Assembly (NCBI GenBank): GCA_036012905.1
Contig: DASCQF010000080.1
Location: 1 to 55,442, forward strand
Direction of reading: 5' to 3'
From: NP936 sp002726085
GTDB taxonomy: Bacteria; Acidobacteriota; Vicinamibacteria; Vicinamibacterales; UBA8438
Length of the DNA: 55,442 nt
Position numbers and translations under genes: made by a program
Part shown: positions 1 through 8,732 of the stretch, piece after piece
Numbering within the stretch: the stretch's first letter is position 1
Layout: every line of letters starts with the position of its first letter
Notes under the pieces: model-generated
The model's database searches: none
The model's input: the letters and a program-made list of their open reading frames with translations, nothing else
What the model was told of the DNA's origin: nothing

Positions 1-358
1 GGCCACGTTCGGACCTCAACGTGCACCGGGCTCGACAGAGCCCACCGAGAGTGCGGATGGAAGCCAGGGTCCCTGATCGACCACACGGGCTTGACACCGG
101 CTGGTCCTCTCATGGAAGGCCTGAAGGCCTGCGCCACAGCAGCCACCGTCCCGACACCCCTGTCCGAAGGAACCACGCCTCACGAGCCAACCCAGGTTTT
201 CCTGGCGAGGCGCGGCTGTACCTAGACGGGGCTACGCCCCGAACCCCACGCGGGCGCTCGCGGGGACCCCAAGGCCCCACTCCGCTCCCGCGGGGCGCGC
301 ACGTGCGCGCCTGTCCCGAGGAAGCAACGTCGGTCAGGCTAACGCGTCGCCAGGAAAA
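1..358. other. Gene-free left edge
   Basis: I recognise no protein gene here. The stretch runs from the window edge to the stop codon of the cupin gene. A plus-strand frame (21-362) is open but has no recognisable protein character. A minus-strand frame from about position 172 is also open to the left edge, and it too is unrecognised. The stretch is rich in hairpins: GGGCTC/GAGCCC at 28-43, a six-pair stem at 227-241 and a 16-base palindrome at 295-310. It is more likely non-coding or a remnant than a gene. Confidence 0.5.
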
Positions 359-359
359 C
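192..359. ncRNA. Candidate structured RNA or element end
   Basis: A perfect 13-base inverted repeat (196-208 with 347-359) would close a domain of about 164 nt. Inside it lie hairpins at 227-241 (CGGGGC-tac-GCCCCG), a stem 263-267/313-317 and the palindrome GCGCGCACGTGCGCGC at 295-310. The left arm can instead fold locally (CCAGG-tttt-CCTGG, 192-205), so two pairings compete. The right arm ends at the cupin stop codon. Possible readings are a structured RNA such as an OMEGA/HEARO-like RNA, an insertion-element end, or an elaborate terminator. I cannot choose between them from the sequence, and the strand is unknown. Confidence 0.3.
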
Positions 360-718
360 TAGTCCCGGTGGACCGTGTCGGGGGAAAACGCAGGCAGACA
401 GACGGCCACATACTCGGCGCCGCCTGGCTCAGGGCTGCTGTAGCGGACCCACTCGCCCGGCGCGGTGACGACCGACTGACCGGCCCGGACGTCGAGCGAG
501 CCCGTCTCGGACTCAACCCGCAGAAGACCGCTGAGCACGACGGTAATCTCTTCGAAGTCGGGCCGTTGGCCCGGCTCGACCCAGCCCTCCGGCGACACCA
601 TCCTGGCGACACTGACGCCATTGTGCCCGGTATTCACGCGCCCGGCATATTCCTCGATCCGCTTGGGGAGGTTCCCCGCCGCCTGGATGACAGTCGGGCT
701 CTCGATGAGTCGGGGCAT
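359..718 (-). CDS. Small cupin-domain protein
   Basis: A 119-residue single-domain protein, probably cytoplasmic, with no signal peptide or membrane segment. The middle has cupin-like character: a segment with E-E-I-T-V-V-L-S-G (about 56-64) followed by a beta-rich stretch, G-Q-S-V-V-T-A-P-G-E-W-V (about 80-91), which matches the usual PG-turn of a small cupin barrel. The metal-binding histidines of classical cupins are mostly absent (G-Q-R-P-D-F-E-E in place of H-x-H), so a metal enzyme is doubtful and a ligand-binding role is possible. It lies downstream of dusB, whose reading frame runs 85 bases into it. No substrate can be inferred. Confidence 0.7.
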   Translation of the reverse strand: MPRLIESPTVIQAAGNLPKRIEEYAGRVNTGHNGVSVARMVSPEGWVEPGQRPDFEEITVVLSGLLRVESETGSLDVRAGQSVVTAPGEWVRYSSPEPGGAEYVAVCLPAFSPDTVHRD

Positions 719-1902
719 GGACGCGTGCTCGAAGAAGTCAGAAGGCCGAAGTCAGGAGAAAGCTGGTCGGCTGCGCCGGCATCACGACTGCCGGCCGAGT
801 GATCCAAGGCGGAAGTCGGCGTCATCTCGATCGACTCGGCCGTCACGAAGAAGAAGTCGCGGATGATGTTTCGCAGCTCGTCGAGCGACTTGGTATGGTT
901 CATCGCGACCCGCAGACGCGACCCGTTGTCGAATCCCTTGGTATACCAGGAGCCGAGCGCCCGGAGCTTGTTGAGCACCCACCGCTCGCGGCTGCGCACG
1001 CCGCGCCGGGCCGGGCCGGCCTTCCGGTCGACCGTCGCCGTGTGACGAAAGCCTTCGGCCTCGTCAGTTCCCTCCGACAGCAGCATGTCGATGTAGGCGA
1101 GCAGAAACTGCCCGCGTTCCTGTTCAGTGACCGGCCGAGCTGCACTCCCTTGACCGAGCGCCCTCGCCTGCTCGAAGATCCAGGGGTTGCGCAGCGCACC
1201 GCGGCCGACGAGCACGCCAGCTATGGCTGTCTCGCGTAGCCGCCCGACCAGGTCCTCGGGCGCCACACAATCGCCGCTGCCCAGCACCGGTATCGAGAGG
1301 CTGCGCGCCACCTCGTCGATGAGATCCCAGTCCGACCGTCCGGAGTAGGACTGCGCCGCTGTGCGACCGTGCACCGCGACAGCCGCAGCGCCGGCATCCT
1401 GCATGAGCCCAGCAACGTCGAGAGCATTGACGTGTGTCTCGTCCCACCCGGAGCGCATCTTCACGGTGACCGGAATCGATACGGCCCGGGTCATCGCCCG
1501 GACCACCGAGGCGGCCTGCTCGGGCATCCGCATCAGGCTACATCCGGCCTGGTGTTTGGCTATCTTCGGTACGGGACAACCCATGTTGACGTCGACTACA
1601 TCGGCGCCCATGCCCTCGACGATCTGCGCTGCCTCAGCCATCTTGGCAGGATCGCCACCAAAGATCTGGATGGAGACCGGCCGTTCCTCGTCGGTGTACT
1701 CGGCGTACTCGAGCGTCCGGTCGATTCTCCGAACGAGTCCCTCGGAGCTGACCATCTCGGTCACAACCAACCCACAGCCGCCCCGGCGCTTGACCAGACG
1801 GCGGAAGGCGGTATCGGTCATCCCGGCCATCGGGGCCAGGGCGAACGGTGACTCGAGCGCGACCGACCCGATCTTCACCGGTGCGTGTGCCTGGGCCGTC
1901 AT
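634..1902 (-). CDS. dusB: tRNA-dihydrouridine synthase, DusB type
   Basis: A flavin-dependent enzyme that reduces uridine to dihydrouridine in the D-loop of tRNA. The start at 1902 (MTAQAHAPVKIG) places the FMN-barrel opening A-P-M-A-G-M-T-D near the N-terminus. An in-frame upstream ATG at 1971 would add 23 residues with no family character. The active-site segment N-M-G-C-P-V-P-K is present, with the catalytic cysteine, followed by K-H-Q-A-G-C-S. Later barrel segments V-H-G-R-T and V-G-R-G-A-L-R-N-P-W are clear. At 422 residues it is about 90 longer than usual. The extra C-terminal tail is low-complexity, is encoded by heptad repeat copy 1, and then overlaps the cupin start. The core function is secure; the tail is probably an accident of the repeat. 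Confidence 0.93.
   Translation of the reverse strand: MTAQAHAPVKIGSVALESPFALAPMAGMTDTAFRRLVKRRGGCGLVVTEMVSSEGLVRRIDRTLEYAEYTDEERPVSIQIFGGDPAKMAEAAQIVEGMGADVVDVNMGCPVPKIAKHQAGCSLMRMPEQAASVVRAMTRAVSIPVTVKMRSGWDETHVNALDVAGLMQDAGAAAVAVHGRTAAQSYSGRSDWDLIDEVARSLSIPVLGSGDCVAPEDLVGRLRETAIAGVLVGRGALRNPWIFEQARALGQGSAARPVTEQERGQFLLAYIDMLLSEGTDEAEGFRHTATVDRKAGPARRGVRSRERWVLNKLRALGSWYTKGFDNGSRLRVAMNHTKSLDELRNIIRDFFFVTAESIEMTPTSALDHSAGSRDAGAADQLSPDFGLLTSSSTRPCPDSSRARLSSRRRGTSPSGSRNMPGA
734..777. repeat. Heptad repeat array, copy 1
   Basis: Four 7-base units read on the plus strand: GAAGTCA, GAAGGCC, GAAGTCA, GGAGAAA. They are followed by a flank, GCTGGTCGGCTGCGCC, resembling the flank of the copy near 7.2 kb. 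The array lies just upstream of the cupin start, and the dusB frame runs through it. On the minus strand the intact units contain TGA, but the second unit has lost it. Confidence 0.75.
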
Positions 1903-1999
1903 GTTCGCGGGTTCTGGACTCAGAGTCGGAAGAGAGGCGAGTGGAGTCAGTATTTGGTCGGCGAAGCCCACCAGTTTCCTCCTGCCTCCTGGGATTTCC

Positions 2000-2575
2000 T
2001 CAATACGCCTTGATGTCGGCCGCGTCCACCTCGACGGACACGCCCTGGCCGATCAGATTGACCGACAGCACGAGCCGGGCGTGGGCGCCCTTGCGCACGA
2101 GGCGCCCTACCACGCCGCGCAATGGACCGTTCACCACCTCGACCATCATGCCTTCCCGGATGAGCGGACAGGGATCATAGAGCAGATCGGTGTCGACGAG
2201 ACGCCGGATACTGTCGATCTCGTGCGGCTCAATTGGGGCAGGATCGCCGTCGAAGGACACGATGTTGACAACGCCCGTGCACCGGAGGATGCCCAGACGA
2301 TCTTCGGGGTCGAACCGCGCGAAACAGTAGCCGGGAAACAGCGGCCAGGCAATCTTTTTCCGGCGATCCTTCCAGCGACTCCACCGTGTAATGGTCGGCA
2401 AGAAAGCCTCGACCTGCTTCCGGTCGAGCTGATCCCTCACCACTTGCTCGTGGCGCGATCGGGTCCAGATGGCGAACCAATGCCCGGACGTGGCCTCGGC
2501 GGGAACACCGGGACCGTCTGGATGTGGAGCGTCGAGCGTGTCCACCGCAAGAGCCATCGAGCTACCGCCTGCCAA
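2000..2575 (-). CDS. NusG-family antitermination paralogue (UpxY/RfaH-like)
   Basis: A 191-residue protein with a NusG N-terminal domain (about 30-125: G-H-W-F-A-I-W-T-R-S-R-H-E, then P-L-F-P-G-Y-C-F) and a C-terminal KOW domain (about 140-190: G-P-L-R-G-V-V-G-R-L-V). NusG proteins bind the clamp of RNA polymerase. Paralogues of this kind usually act on particular operons, often surface polysaccharide ones, rather than genome-wide. Housekeeping nusG normally sits next to secE and rplK, which are absent here, so I read this as a specialised paralogue. An alternative start is Met7. It begins six bases after the stop of the SurA-like gene, so the two are probably co-transcribed. A polysaccharide ABC exporter lies 5 kb upstream in the same gene string. 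Confidence 0.85.
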   Translation of the reverse strand: MAGGSSMALAVDTLDAPHPDGPGVPAEATSGHWFAIWTRSRHEQVVRDQLDRKQVEAFLPTITRWSRWKDRRKKIAWPLFPGYCFARFDPEDRLGILRCTGVVNIVSFDGDPAPIEPHEIDSIRRLVDTDLLYDPCPLIREGMMVEVVNGPLRGVVGRLVRKGAHARLVLSVNLIGQGVSVEVDAADIKAY

Positions 2576-2581
2576 GACTAC

Positions 2582-3664
2582 CTACTGCCCGCCGGCGGCG
2601 AGATCCCGGTTGGCCAGGTAGCCGTCGTAAAGGCTCTTCAGTCCCTCGTCTTTCCATTCGATGATCGCTTCGTCACGGAGCTCGGCCAGAAACTCATCGA
2701 GGGCCTCGAGTCGTCGCTCGTTGTAGACGTTGTCAGCGATGGCATCGCGGACTTCGTCGAAGGGCGTCGGTGTGGCCGGTGTCGCCGATTCGACCTGCAG
2801 GATTTGATATCCGGCGGGCGTCCGCTCGATCGCGCCGACCGCGCCGACCTCGAGCCCTTCGATCCGCTCGCGTACCGACTCGGCCAGGTCGGGCAGTTCA
2901 ATGGGCCCGATGAGACCGCCGTTGGCTTTCGAGGCGGCATCGGACACCTCGAACGTCACCTCCGCAAAGTCCTCGCCGTTCAGGACCCGGGCGCGCGCCG
3001 CCTCCGCCGCCGCCCTGGCCTGGCTATCCTGCGCCACGTTGAGGGCGCCGCCTTCGGGAACCGCGATAAGGAGCTCTCGCAGCGTGTAGGTCGCTGGCAG
3101 GGTGAAGTCTTCGAGGTTTGTGTCGTAATACTCGCGAGCTTCGACATCGGTGATCGAGAGCCGCCCAACCTCGATCTGCTGCACCTGCCCGACCATCATC
3201 TGCGTTTCCAAGACGTCGCGGAATTCCACAAGGCTGATGCCCATTTCCTGCTTGATCGCCGCCACCAACTCTTCATCGTCGATGCCGTTCTCTTCCTTGA
3301 TGGTGTTCAGGCTGTCTTCGAACTGTTCGTCGGACAGAGATAGCCCGTTCTCGCGTCCCCGCTGCACGATCAACAGCTCTTCGACCTTGTTGACGATGAC
3401 TTCCGGGGTGATCTCCAGAATCAGCTGTCGTAGCTCGGCGTCGGACTGCGGCTGGATTCCGCGGGCCCGCAAGGCGGTAATCTGCGCCGCCTCCAGATCC
3501 GTCTGCGTGATCAGACCGTCGTTGATCTTCACCAGAATCCGCTCGAGCACGAGCGCTCCGGGTGTAGTCGAAACCAGCGGCTGCGCGTGCGCCGACGGGG
3601 CAAACGCGAGACCGGCTCCGACCACGGCCAGCCCGGTGACAATCCGCTGGACGCGCTTCAGCAT
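2582..3664 (-). CDS. SurA-like periplasmic peptidyl-prolyl isomerase
   Basis: A 360-residue exported foldase of the SurA/parvulin class. The start at 3664 gives a standard signal peptide (MLKRVQR, hydrophobic core, cleavage after A-P-S-A-H-A). Next comes a SurA-type helical N-domain (about 35-170), with I-L-V-K-I-N-D-G-L-I-T-Q-T-D-L and a segment rich in acidic residues. A parvulin domain follows (about 180-300), with Y-T-L-R-E-L-L-I, F-A-E-V-T-F-E-V-S-D and G-G-L-I-G-P-I, and then a C-terminal helix. SurA proteins assist outer-membrane protein folding, so this supports a diderm envelope. ATG codons at 3676 and 3664 compete; 3664 is closer to normal signal-peptide form. It follows mfd by 16 bases. 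Confidence 0.85.
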   Translation of the reverse strand: MLKRVQRIVTGLAVVGAGLAFAPSAHAQPLVSTTPGALVLERILVKINDGLITQTDLEAAQITALRARGIQPQSDAELRQLILEITPEVIVNKVEELLIVQRGRENGLSLSDEQFEDSLNTIKEENGIDDEELVAAIKQEMGISLVEFRDVLETQMMVGQVQQIEVGRLSITDVEAREYYDTNLEDFTLPATYTLRELLIAVPEGGALNVAQDSQARAAAEAARARVLNGEDFAEVTFEVSDAASKANGGLIGPIELPDLAESVRERIEGLEVGAVGAIERTPAGYQILQVESATPATPTPFDEVRDAIADNVYNERRLEALDEFLAELRDEAIIEWKDEGLKSLYDGYLANRDLAAGGQ

Positions 3665-3680
3665 GAGTCCCTCCATAGTT

Positions 3681-6600
3681 CTACGATTCTATCGTTTCCA
3701 GCCCGCGCAACTCCACCAGCGCCTCGCCAACCCGGGCGAACAGCTGCAGTGGCCCCTCACGGTCACGCTCGGCACGCTGGACGTCGAGCCGCGAGAAGCC
3801 CGCCCGGACCTCTTCGCTGCGCGCCCGGGTTGTCCACCAGGACAAATTCGTCGACCCGCGTCTCGCCTCTGCAGGCTCCTGCAAATCCACCGTGAGCATC
3901 GCGGGCGGCTTCAACACCACGTCCGAGCGTCGTTCGACGAACCGCATCAGACGTGTCGGGTCCACCGTGGTGGTGGCCCTGAACCTTATGACGAGGATAT
4001 GTCCATCACGGTCGACTGCTTCAATCCCGAGTTGGTCGGCCAGCAGCCGAATCCGCCCGTACTCGGCCAGCACGGCCACCGACGGAGGAATCGGGCCATA
4101 CCGGTCGCACAGCTCGTCGAGCACTGCCGTCAGGTCCGTCTCGCTCCGAGCCGCGGCGACCCGCCGATACACCATCAGCCGCTGATTCGTATCTGGGATG
4201 TAGCGCTCGTCGATCTTTAGGTCGACGTTCATGTTCACCGCCGCGCGCACGTCGTCCTCGATCTCCTCTCCCTTCAGCTCCCGCACCGTCTGTTCGAGCA
4301 GCTTGACGTAGAGGTCGAAGCCGACCGACTCGATGTGACCGCTCTGTTCGCCGCCGAGCAGGTTGCCACCGCCACGGATCTCGAGGTCCAACGCCGCGAT
4401 CCGGAACCCGCTCCCCAGGTCGCTGAACTCGCGTATCGCGGCCAGCCGTTGACGGGCCACCGCCGACAGCGACCTCTCGGGCGGCACAAGGAGGTAGGCA
4501 TAGGCTCGCCGCTCGGACCGTCCAACCCGGCCCCGCAGCTGGTAAAGCTGCGCGAGCCCGAATCGCTCCGCGTGGTTGACGATAATGGTGTTCGCATTCG
4601 GGATGTCGAGGCCGTTCTCGATGATGGTGGTGGCAAGCAGCACGTCATACTTGTGCTGCACGAAATCGATCATGCACTGCTCGAGCGCCCCCTCCGGCAT
4701 CTGACCGTGGGCGACGGCCACGCGCGCCTCGGGCAACAGGCGGTTCAGGAAGTCGCCCATTGCGTAGATCGAGGTCACCCGGCTGTGCAGAAAGAAAACC
4801 TGACCGCCCCGCTCGAGTTCGGTGCGGATCGCCCGCGCGATCATCTGCTTGTCGAAGCGGACCACATTGGTCTGGATGGACTGGCGGTCTTTCGGCGGCG
4901 TCTCGATGACCGACATGTCACGGATGCCGACAAGTGACATGTTGAGCGTGCGCGGGATGGGGGTGGCGGTCAGCGTCAGGACGTCGACACGACGACGCAT
5001 CTGCTTGATTCGCTCCTTGTGAGCCACACCGAATCGTTGCTCCTCGTCGACCACCAAGAGGCCGAGATCGCGAAACGTGACGTCTTTCGAGAGGAGCCGA
5101 TGCGTGCCCACGATGATGTCCACCTTGCCGGCGACCAGATCGGCGAGCGTCTGCTTCTGCTCGGCGCGGGTGCGGAATCGGCTGACCAGGTCGATCCGCA
5201 CCGGGAACGCGGCGAAACGGTCGGTCAATGTCTTGTGGTGCTGGAAGGCCAGTACGGTGGTCGGCGCCAGAAATCCGACCTGCTTGCTGTCCATCACCGC
5301 CTTGAGTGCCGCCCGCATCGCCACTTCCGTCTTGCCGTAGCCGACGTCTCCGCACAACAGGCGGTCCATCGGTGCGGGAGACTCCATGTCGCGCCGGATG
5401 TCGGCGACCGCGACCTCCTGGTCGGGGGTGAGCTCGTACTCGAACGCATCGTCGAATTCCCGATGCCAGTGCGTGTCCGGACTGAAGGCGTGTCCCGGCA
5501 TCGCTTTGCGCGCCGCGTACAGCTTGAGCAGCTCCTCGGCCATGTCTCGCATGGCGCGGCGGACCTTGGTCTTGGTCTTGGCCCAGGATGTGCCGCCAAG
5601 CTTGTCTAGGGTGGCCTTCGTGGTGCCGGTATGTTTCTGCAGCAGGTCGAGCTGCTGGACCGGGACGAACAGCTTGTCCTGGCCGGAGTAGCGCAGCTCC
5701 ATGAATTCGTGCTGCTCGAGCCCAACCGGGATCTGCTTCAGACCAACGAACATCCCGACACCGTGGTCCACATGAACAACGTGGTCGCCAACCTTGAGGT
5801 CCCGAAAATCGGACAGGAAGGACCGGGCTGGACCAGTGCGTCGTTCCCGGACCCGTCGCTCTTCGTCGAAGACGTCCGGTTCGGCGAAAACCTGCAATCC
5901 GGCGTCCGGCAGCCGGAATCCCCGGGTCAGCTGTCCGGTCGCCACGAGCAACGCCGCGCCATGGTTCTCGTCTGTCGTGTCGATCGCGAGCGCCGTCAGG
6001 TCGTAATCGGCCAGGAGCTCGATGACACGCTCCGCTCGCCCCGGTGTGCCGGCCACCAACAGTGCGGTCTCGCCGCGCTCACGGGTGCGGGTGACTTCGG
6101 CCACCCAATCTGCCACCCGGCCATGAAACTCCACCACGGGCTGGCAGGACACGTGGCGCACCTCCTGAGCGACGTCCTGGTCCTCCCAGAGCTGCTCCAG
6201 GCGGGAGGCTGACTGAAACCATGCTTCCAGCGTCGACCAGTCGACGAGTAGTTGGTCCGGCGGTGGCACAGGGTCGCCGCGCTCCGTCGCCGCGGCAAAA
6301 CCAGTTGTCGCCAGCTCCAGCCGTTTGTCGATTGCGGTGCCCGACTCGTCCGACTCCGAGAGATAGATTCGCGACCCCGGCGTGCGCACGACATAGTCGA
6401 GCAGCCAGGTCGACCGGTCGGCATCGAGACCGAGGATGTCCGGGTCCGAGTCCGGGCCGTCGTCCAGTTCAAACAGCTCGCGTAGCGGTAGGATCTCGGC
6501 ACGGTCGAGCGTTTGGGTCGAGCGCTGTGTCGCGGGGTCGAAGCGCCGCAGAGATTCGAGGCAGTCTCCGGCGAACTCGGCTCGAATCGGCTGGTCGTCC

Positions 6601-7175
6601 CCGGCCGGGAAGAAATCCACGACGCCGCCACGCACGCAGAACTCGCCGTGGGCATCAACCGGGTCCTCCGGCGTGAACCCGGCATCGGCCAGCAAGTCGC
6701 CCAACTCGGGCGGCTCGATCAGCGCCCCGAGTTCGAGATGGGCGCCCGCCGCTAGGAGTCGATCGGGTGAGCTCAGACGCGGCAACAGCGCGGCGGCCGC
6801 TGCGACCACGACGCGTAGGGAACCGGCTGCGAGGCCATAGAGCGCGCGCGCCCTCGCGGCGGCCACATCGAAGTGGGGCGCGAGCCCACGATACGGGTCG
6901 ACCTCATGCGAGGGGAACGGCAATACGCCATGGCGCAGCTCGTGTTCCGACAACCCGGCCATCCCGCCAAGGAAGAAGCGGACATCGGCGACCATCTGCT
7001 CGACATCGCCGTCGGTGGGCACAACCACCACAACGGGCGCGTCGGTGGCCGCCGCGGCCACCGCGAAGCCTTTGGCGGCGGGTGAGAGACCGGAAATAGG
7101 ATCGGCGGTGCCAAGACCCGCTCGGCTGGCCGCCGCCTTGAGCAGCGCGCGCAGAGTGAGTGAGGTTCCAGTCAC
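3681..7175 (-). CDS. mfd: Transcription-repair coupling factor Mfd
   Basis: An ATP-driven translocase that removes RNA polymerase stalled at DNA damage and recruits UvrA. All modules are present in 1164 residues. A UvrB-like N-terminal module spans about 1-350. The polymerase-interaction domain is about 451-520 (V-G-D-H-V-V-H-V-D-H-G-V-G). A RecG-like helicase follows, with Walker A GDVGYGKT at 609-616, D-E-E-Q at 710-713 and T-A-T-P-I-P-R-T near 740. The C-terminal autoinhibitory domain is about 1000-1110. Length is normal. It sits 16 bases upstream of the surA-like gene on the same strand and is separated from the upstream exporter gene by a gap holding heptad repeat copy 2. Confidence 0.97.
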   Translation of the reverse strand: MTGTSLTLRALLKAAASRAGLGTADPISGLSPAAKGFAVAAAATDAPVVVVVPTDGDVEQMVADVRFFLGGMAGLSEHELRHGVLPFPSHEVDPYRGLAPHFDVAAARARALYGLAAGSLRVVVAAAAALLPRLSSPDRLLAAGAHLELGALIEPPELGDLLADAGFTPEDPVDAHGEFCVRGGVVDFFPAGDDQPIRAEFAGDCLESLRRFDPATQRSTQTLDRAEILPLRELFELDDGPDSDPDILGLDADRSTWLLDYVVRTPGSRIYLSESDESGTAIDKRLELATTGFAAATERGDPVPPPDQLLVDWSTLEAWFQSASRLEQLWEDQDVAQEVRHVSCQPVVEFHGRVADWVAEVTRTRERGETALLVAGTPGRAERVIELLADYDLTALAIDTTDENHGAALLVATGQLTRGFRLPDAGLQVFAEPDVFDEERRVRERRTGPARSFLSDFRDLKVGDHVVHVDHGVGMFVGLKQIPVGLEQHEFMELRYSGQDKLFVPVQQLDLLQKHTGTTKATLDKLGGTSWAKTKTKVRRAMRDMAEELLKLYAARKAMPGHAFSPDTHWHREFDDAFEYELTPDQEVAVADIRRDMESPAPMDRLLCGDVGYGKTEVAMRAALKAVMDSKQVGFLAPTTVLAFQHHKTLTDRFAAFPVRIDLVSRFRTRAEQKQTLADLVAGKVDIIVGTHRLLSKDVTFRDLGLLVVDEEQRFGVAHKERIKQMRRRVDVLTLTATPIPRTLNMSLVGIRDMSVIETPPKDRQSIQTNVVRFDKQMIARAIRTELERGGQVFFLHSRVTSIYAMGDFLNRLLPEARVAVAHGQMPEGALEQCMIDFVQHKYDVLLATTIIENGLDIPNANTIIVNHAERFGLAQLYQLRGRVGRSERRAYAYLLVPPERSLSAVARQRLAAIREFSDLGSGFRIAALDLEIRGGGNLLGGEQSGHIESVGFDLYVKLLEQTVRELKGEEIEDDVRAAVNMNVDLKIDERYIPDTNQRLMVYRRVAAARSETDLTAVLDELCDRYGPIPPSVAVLAEYGRIRLLADQLGIEAVDRDGHILVIRFRATTTVDPTRLMRFVERRSDVVLKPPAMLTVDLQEPAEARRGSTNLSWWTTRARSEEVRAGFSRLDVQRAERDREGPLQLFARVGEALVELRGLETIES

Positions 7176-7197
7176 TGGGGTCAGAGGGCGCCCTACA

Positions 7198-7247
7198 GGA
7201 GGCAGAAGTCAGGAGGCAGAAGTCAGGAGAAGCCGGAGGGCTGCGCC
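7198..7247. repeat. Heptad repeat array, copy 2
   Basis: The clearest array in the window. Five 7-base units on the plus strand (GGAGGCA, GAAGTCA, GGAGGCA, GAAGTCA, GGAGAAG; 7198-7232) are followed by the flank CCGGAGGGCTGCGCC (7233-7247). It sits between the minus-strand genes mfd and the ABC ATPase. The flank is shared in part with the copies at 762-777, 10811-10821 and 31565-31581. Confidence 0.85.
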
Positions 7248-7276
7248 AACCAATATCTGATTCAGCGCTCTCGGGC

Positions 7277-8725
7277 TCACTTCGGTCCTCCAGCCTCAGT
7301 CTCAGGCCCTCGGTCGCCGGTCTCCAGGGTGTCGTCAGGCTTCTTGAACCGCACATTGCGCGAGAAGCGCCACGAATGACTGGGCCGGTAGATGCCCACA
7401 TCCTTGGTCCTGGACTTCACGCGGAACGTGTAGAGCAGGCGGTGGTAGTCGTAGGAGAACCCGTCCCGCTTGTGGGCCGCGACATCGATCTTGTAGGTGC
7501 CTTCGACGAGTTCGAGCCGATCGATGGCAAACACCACGTCGCTTTCACCCTCGAGCGACTCGGACTCCATCTCCTCGATGTTGGTGTTGGTGCCGTAGCA
7601 ACAGACTCCGTCGGTGCTGAAGATGCTGATGCCGAATGCGAAGTCATCGACCGGATGATCCGCGCTGACCCGCATGCGGATCGTCAAAGGATCGCCTGTG
7701 TGAAAGACGTGCGCGGGTCCGTCGTCTCCCTCCAGCGTCACCCTTTCGATCCGTAGTGCACCCGAGCCCCAGCGCCCCTCCTTCGCCGCGAACATGTCGG
7801 CGGGCACTTCGTCGTCGTCGGCTGCCTCGGTGTCCGGCTCGTCGGTGGACTCCTCCGCGTCGGCCGCCGCCACGTCCGTTGCGCCCGGCAGGGTTGGCTC
7901 GCTGACCGGGCCGGGCGACGCCGCGGTGACCGGCGTGTGCTGTACCTTGGCGTCCTCAGCCGCGAGATGCTGGTCCTCGGCCTGCTCGACGTCAGCGAGA
8001 TATGCTTGTACGACGCGCTTCGGGTCGCCCGTGGTCCGGTTCTCTCCTGCCTCGATCCAGAGCGCCTCGTCGCAAAAGCGCTCGACCATCGACAGCCCGT
8101 GGGTGACGAGCAGGATGGTCTTGCCGCGCCGTTTGAACTCGGCAAACTTGTCGAGGCACTTCAGGCTGAAGCCCTCGTCTCCCACGGCCAGGACTTCATC
8201 GACGAGGAGGATGTCGGGGTCGACGTTAATCGCCACGGCGAACCCGAGCCGCATGTACATCCCGGAGGAGTAGGTCTTGACCGGCGCGTCGATGAACTCT
8301 TCCAGCTCCGCGAACTCCACGATCGCGTCGAACCGACGCATGATCTCGCGTCGCGTAAGGCCCAGCATGATGCCGTTGATGAATACGTTCTCGCGACCGG
8401 AGATTTCGGGATGAAATCCGGCGCCAAGCTCGATTAATGCCGACACACGGCCCTCGACCCGGACGGTCCCAATCGTGGGCTTGGTGATACCAGCCACCAG
8501 CTTCAGTAGGGTGCTCTTGCCTGACCCGTTGCGCCCGATGACGCCGTATGTTGCTCCCTTCGGCACCTTCAACGATATGCCGCGCAGGGCGCTAAACGTC
8601 TGGTCCGGCCGCAAGTGCTTCACGAGACTGCCGGTCAGCAGCGCGCTCTTCAGGGTGGCGAATTGCCGGCGATGCCCATGGCGCCGATATACCTTTGTGA
8701 CGTGGTCGAGATCAATCACGGGCAT
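7277..8725 (-). CDS. ABC exporter ATPase with Wzt-type C-terminal domain
   Basis: The nucleotide-binding subunit of an ABC-2 polysaccharide exporter (Wzt/TagH class). The start at 8725 (MPVIDLDHVTKVYRRHG) is used because residues upstream of it have no family character and overlap the permease gene. The ABC domain (about 1-245) has Walker A GRNGSGKST, signature YSSGMYMRLG and Walker B ILLVDEVLAVGDE. An acidic, low-complexity linker of about 55 residues (near 260-315) leads to a C-terminal beta-sandwich (about 320-470: F-H-T-G-D-P-L-T-I-R-M-R), as in Wzt proteins that recognise the capped end of an O-polysaccharide. It follows the permease by seven bases, so the two form a transporter. The glycan cargo is unknown because no glycosyltransferase genes are nearby. 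Confidence 0.92.
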   Translation of the reverse strand: MPVIDLDHVTKVYRRHGHRRQFATLKSALLTGSLVKHLRPDQTFSALRGISLKVPKGATYGVIGRNGSGKSTLLKLVAGITKPTIGTVRVEGRVSALIELGAGFHPEISGRENVFINGIMLGLTRREIMRRFDAIVEFAELEEFIDAPVKTYSSGMYMRLGFAVAINVDPDILLVDEVLAVGDEGFSLKCLDKFAEFKRRGKTILLVTHGLSMVERFCDEALWIEAGENRTTGDPKRVVQAYLADVEQAEDQHLAAEDAKVQHTPVTAASPGPVSEPTLPGATDVAAADAEESTDEPDTEAADDDEVPADMFAAKEGRWGSGALRIERVTLEGDDGPAHVFHTGDPLTIRMRVSADHPVDDFAFGISIFSTDGVCCYGTNTNIEEMESESLEGESDVVFAIDRLELVEGTYKIDVAAHKRDGFSYDYHRLLYTFRVKSRTKDVGIYRPSHSWRFSRNVRFKKPDDTLETGDRGPETEAGGPK

Positions 8726-8732
8726 CGGTGTC

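Noticed and set aside
1361..3343. Long plus-strand open frame opposite dusB, the nusG-like gene and the SurA-like gene
   Set aside because: No protein character. It spans three genes on the other strand that are well supported, and it is a by-product of high GC.
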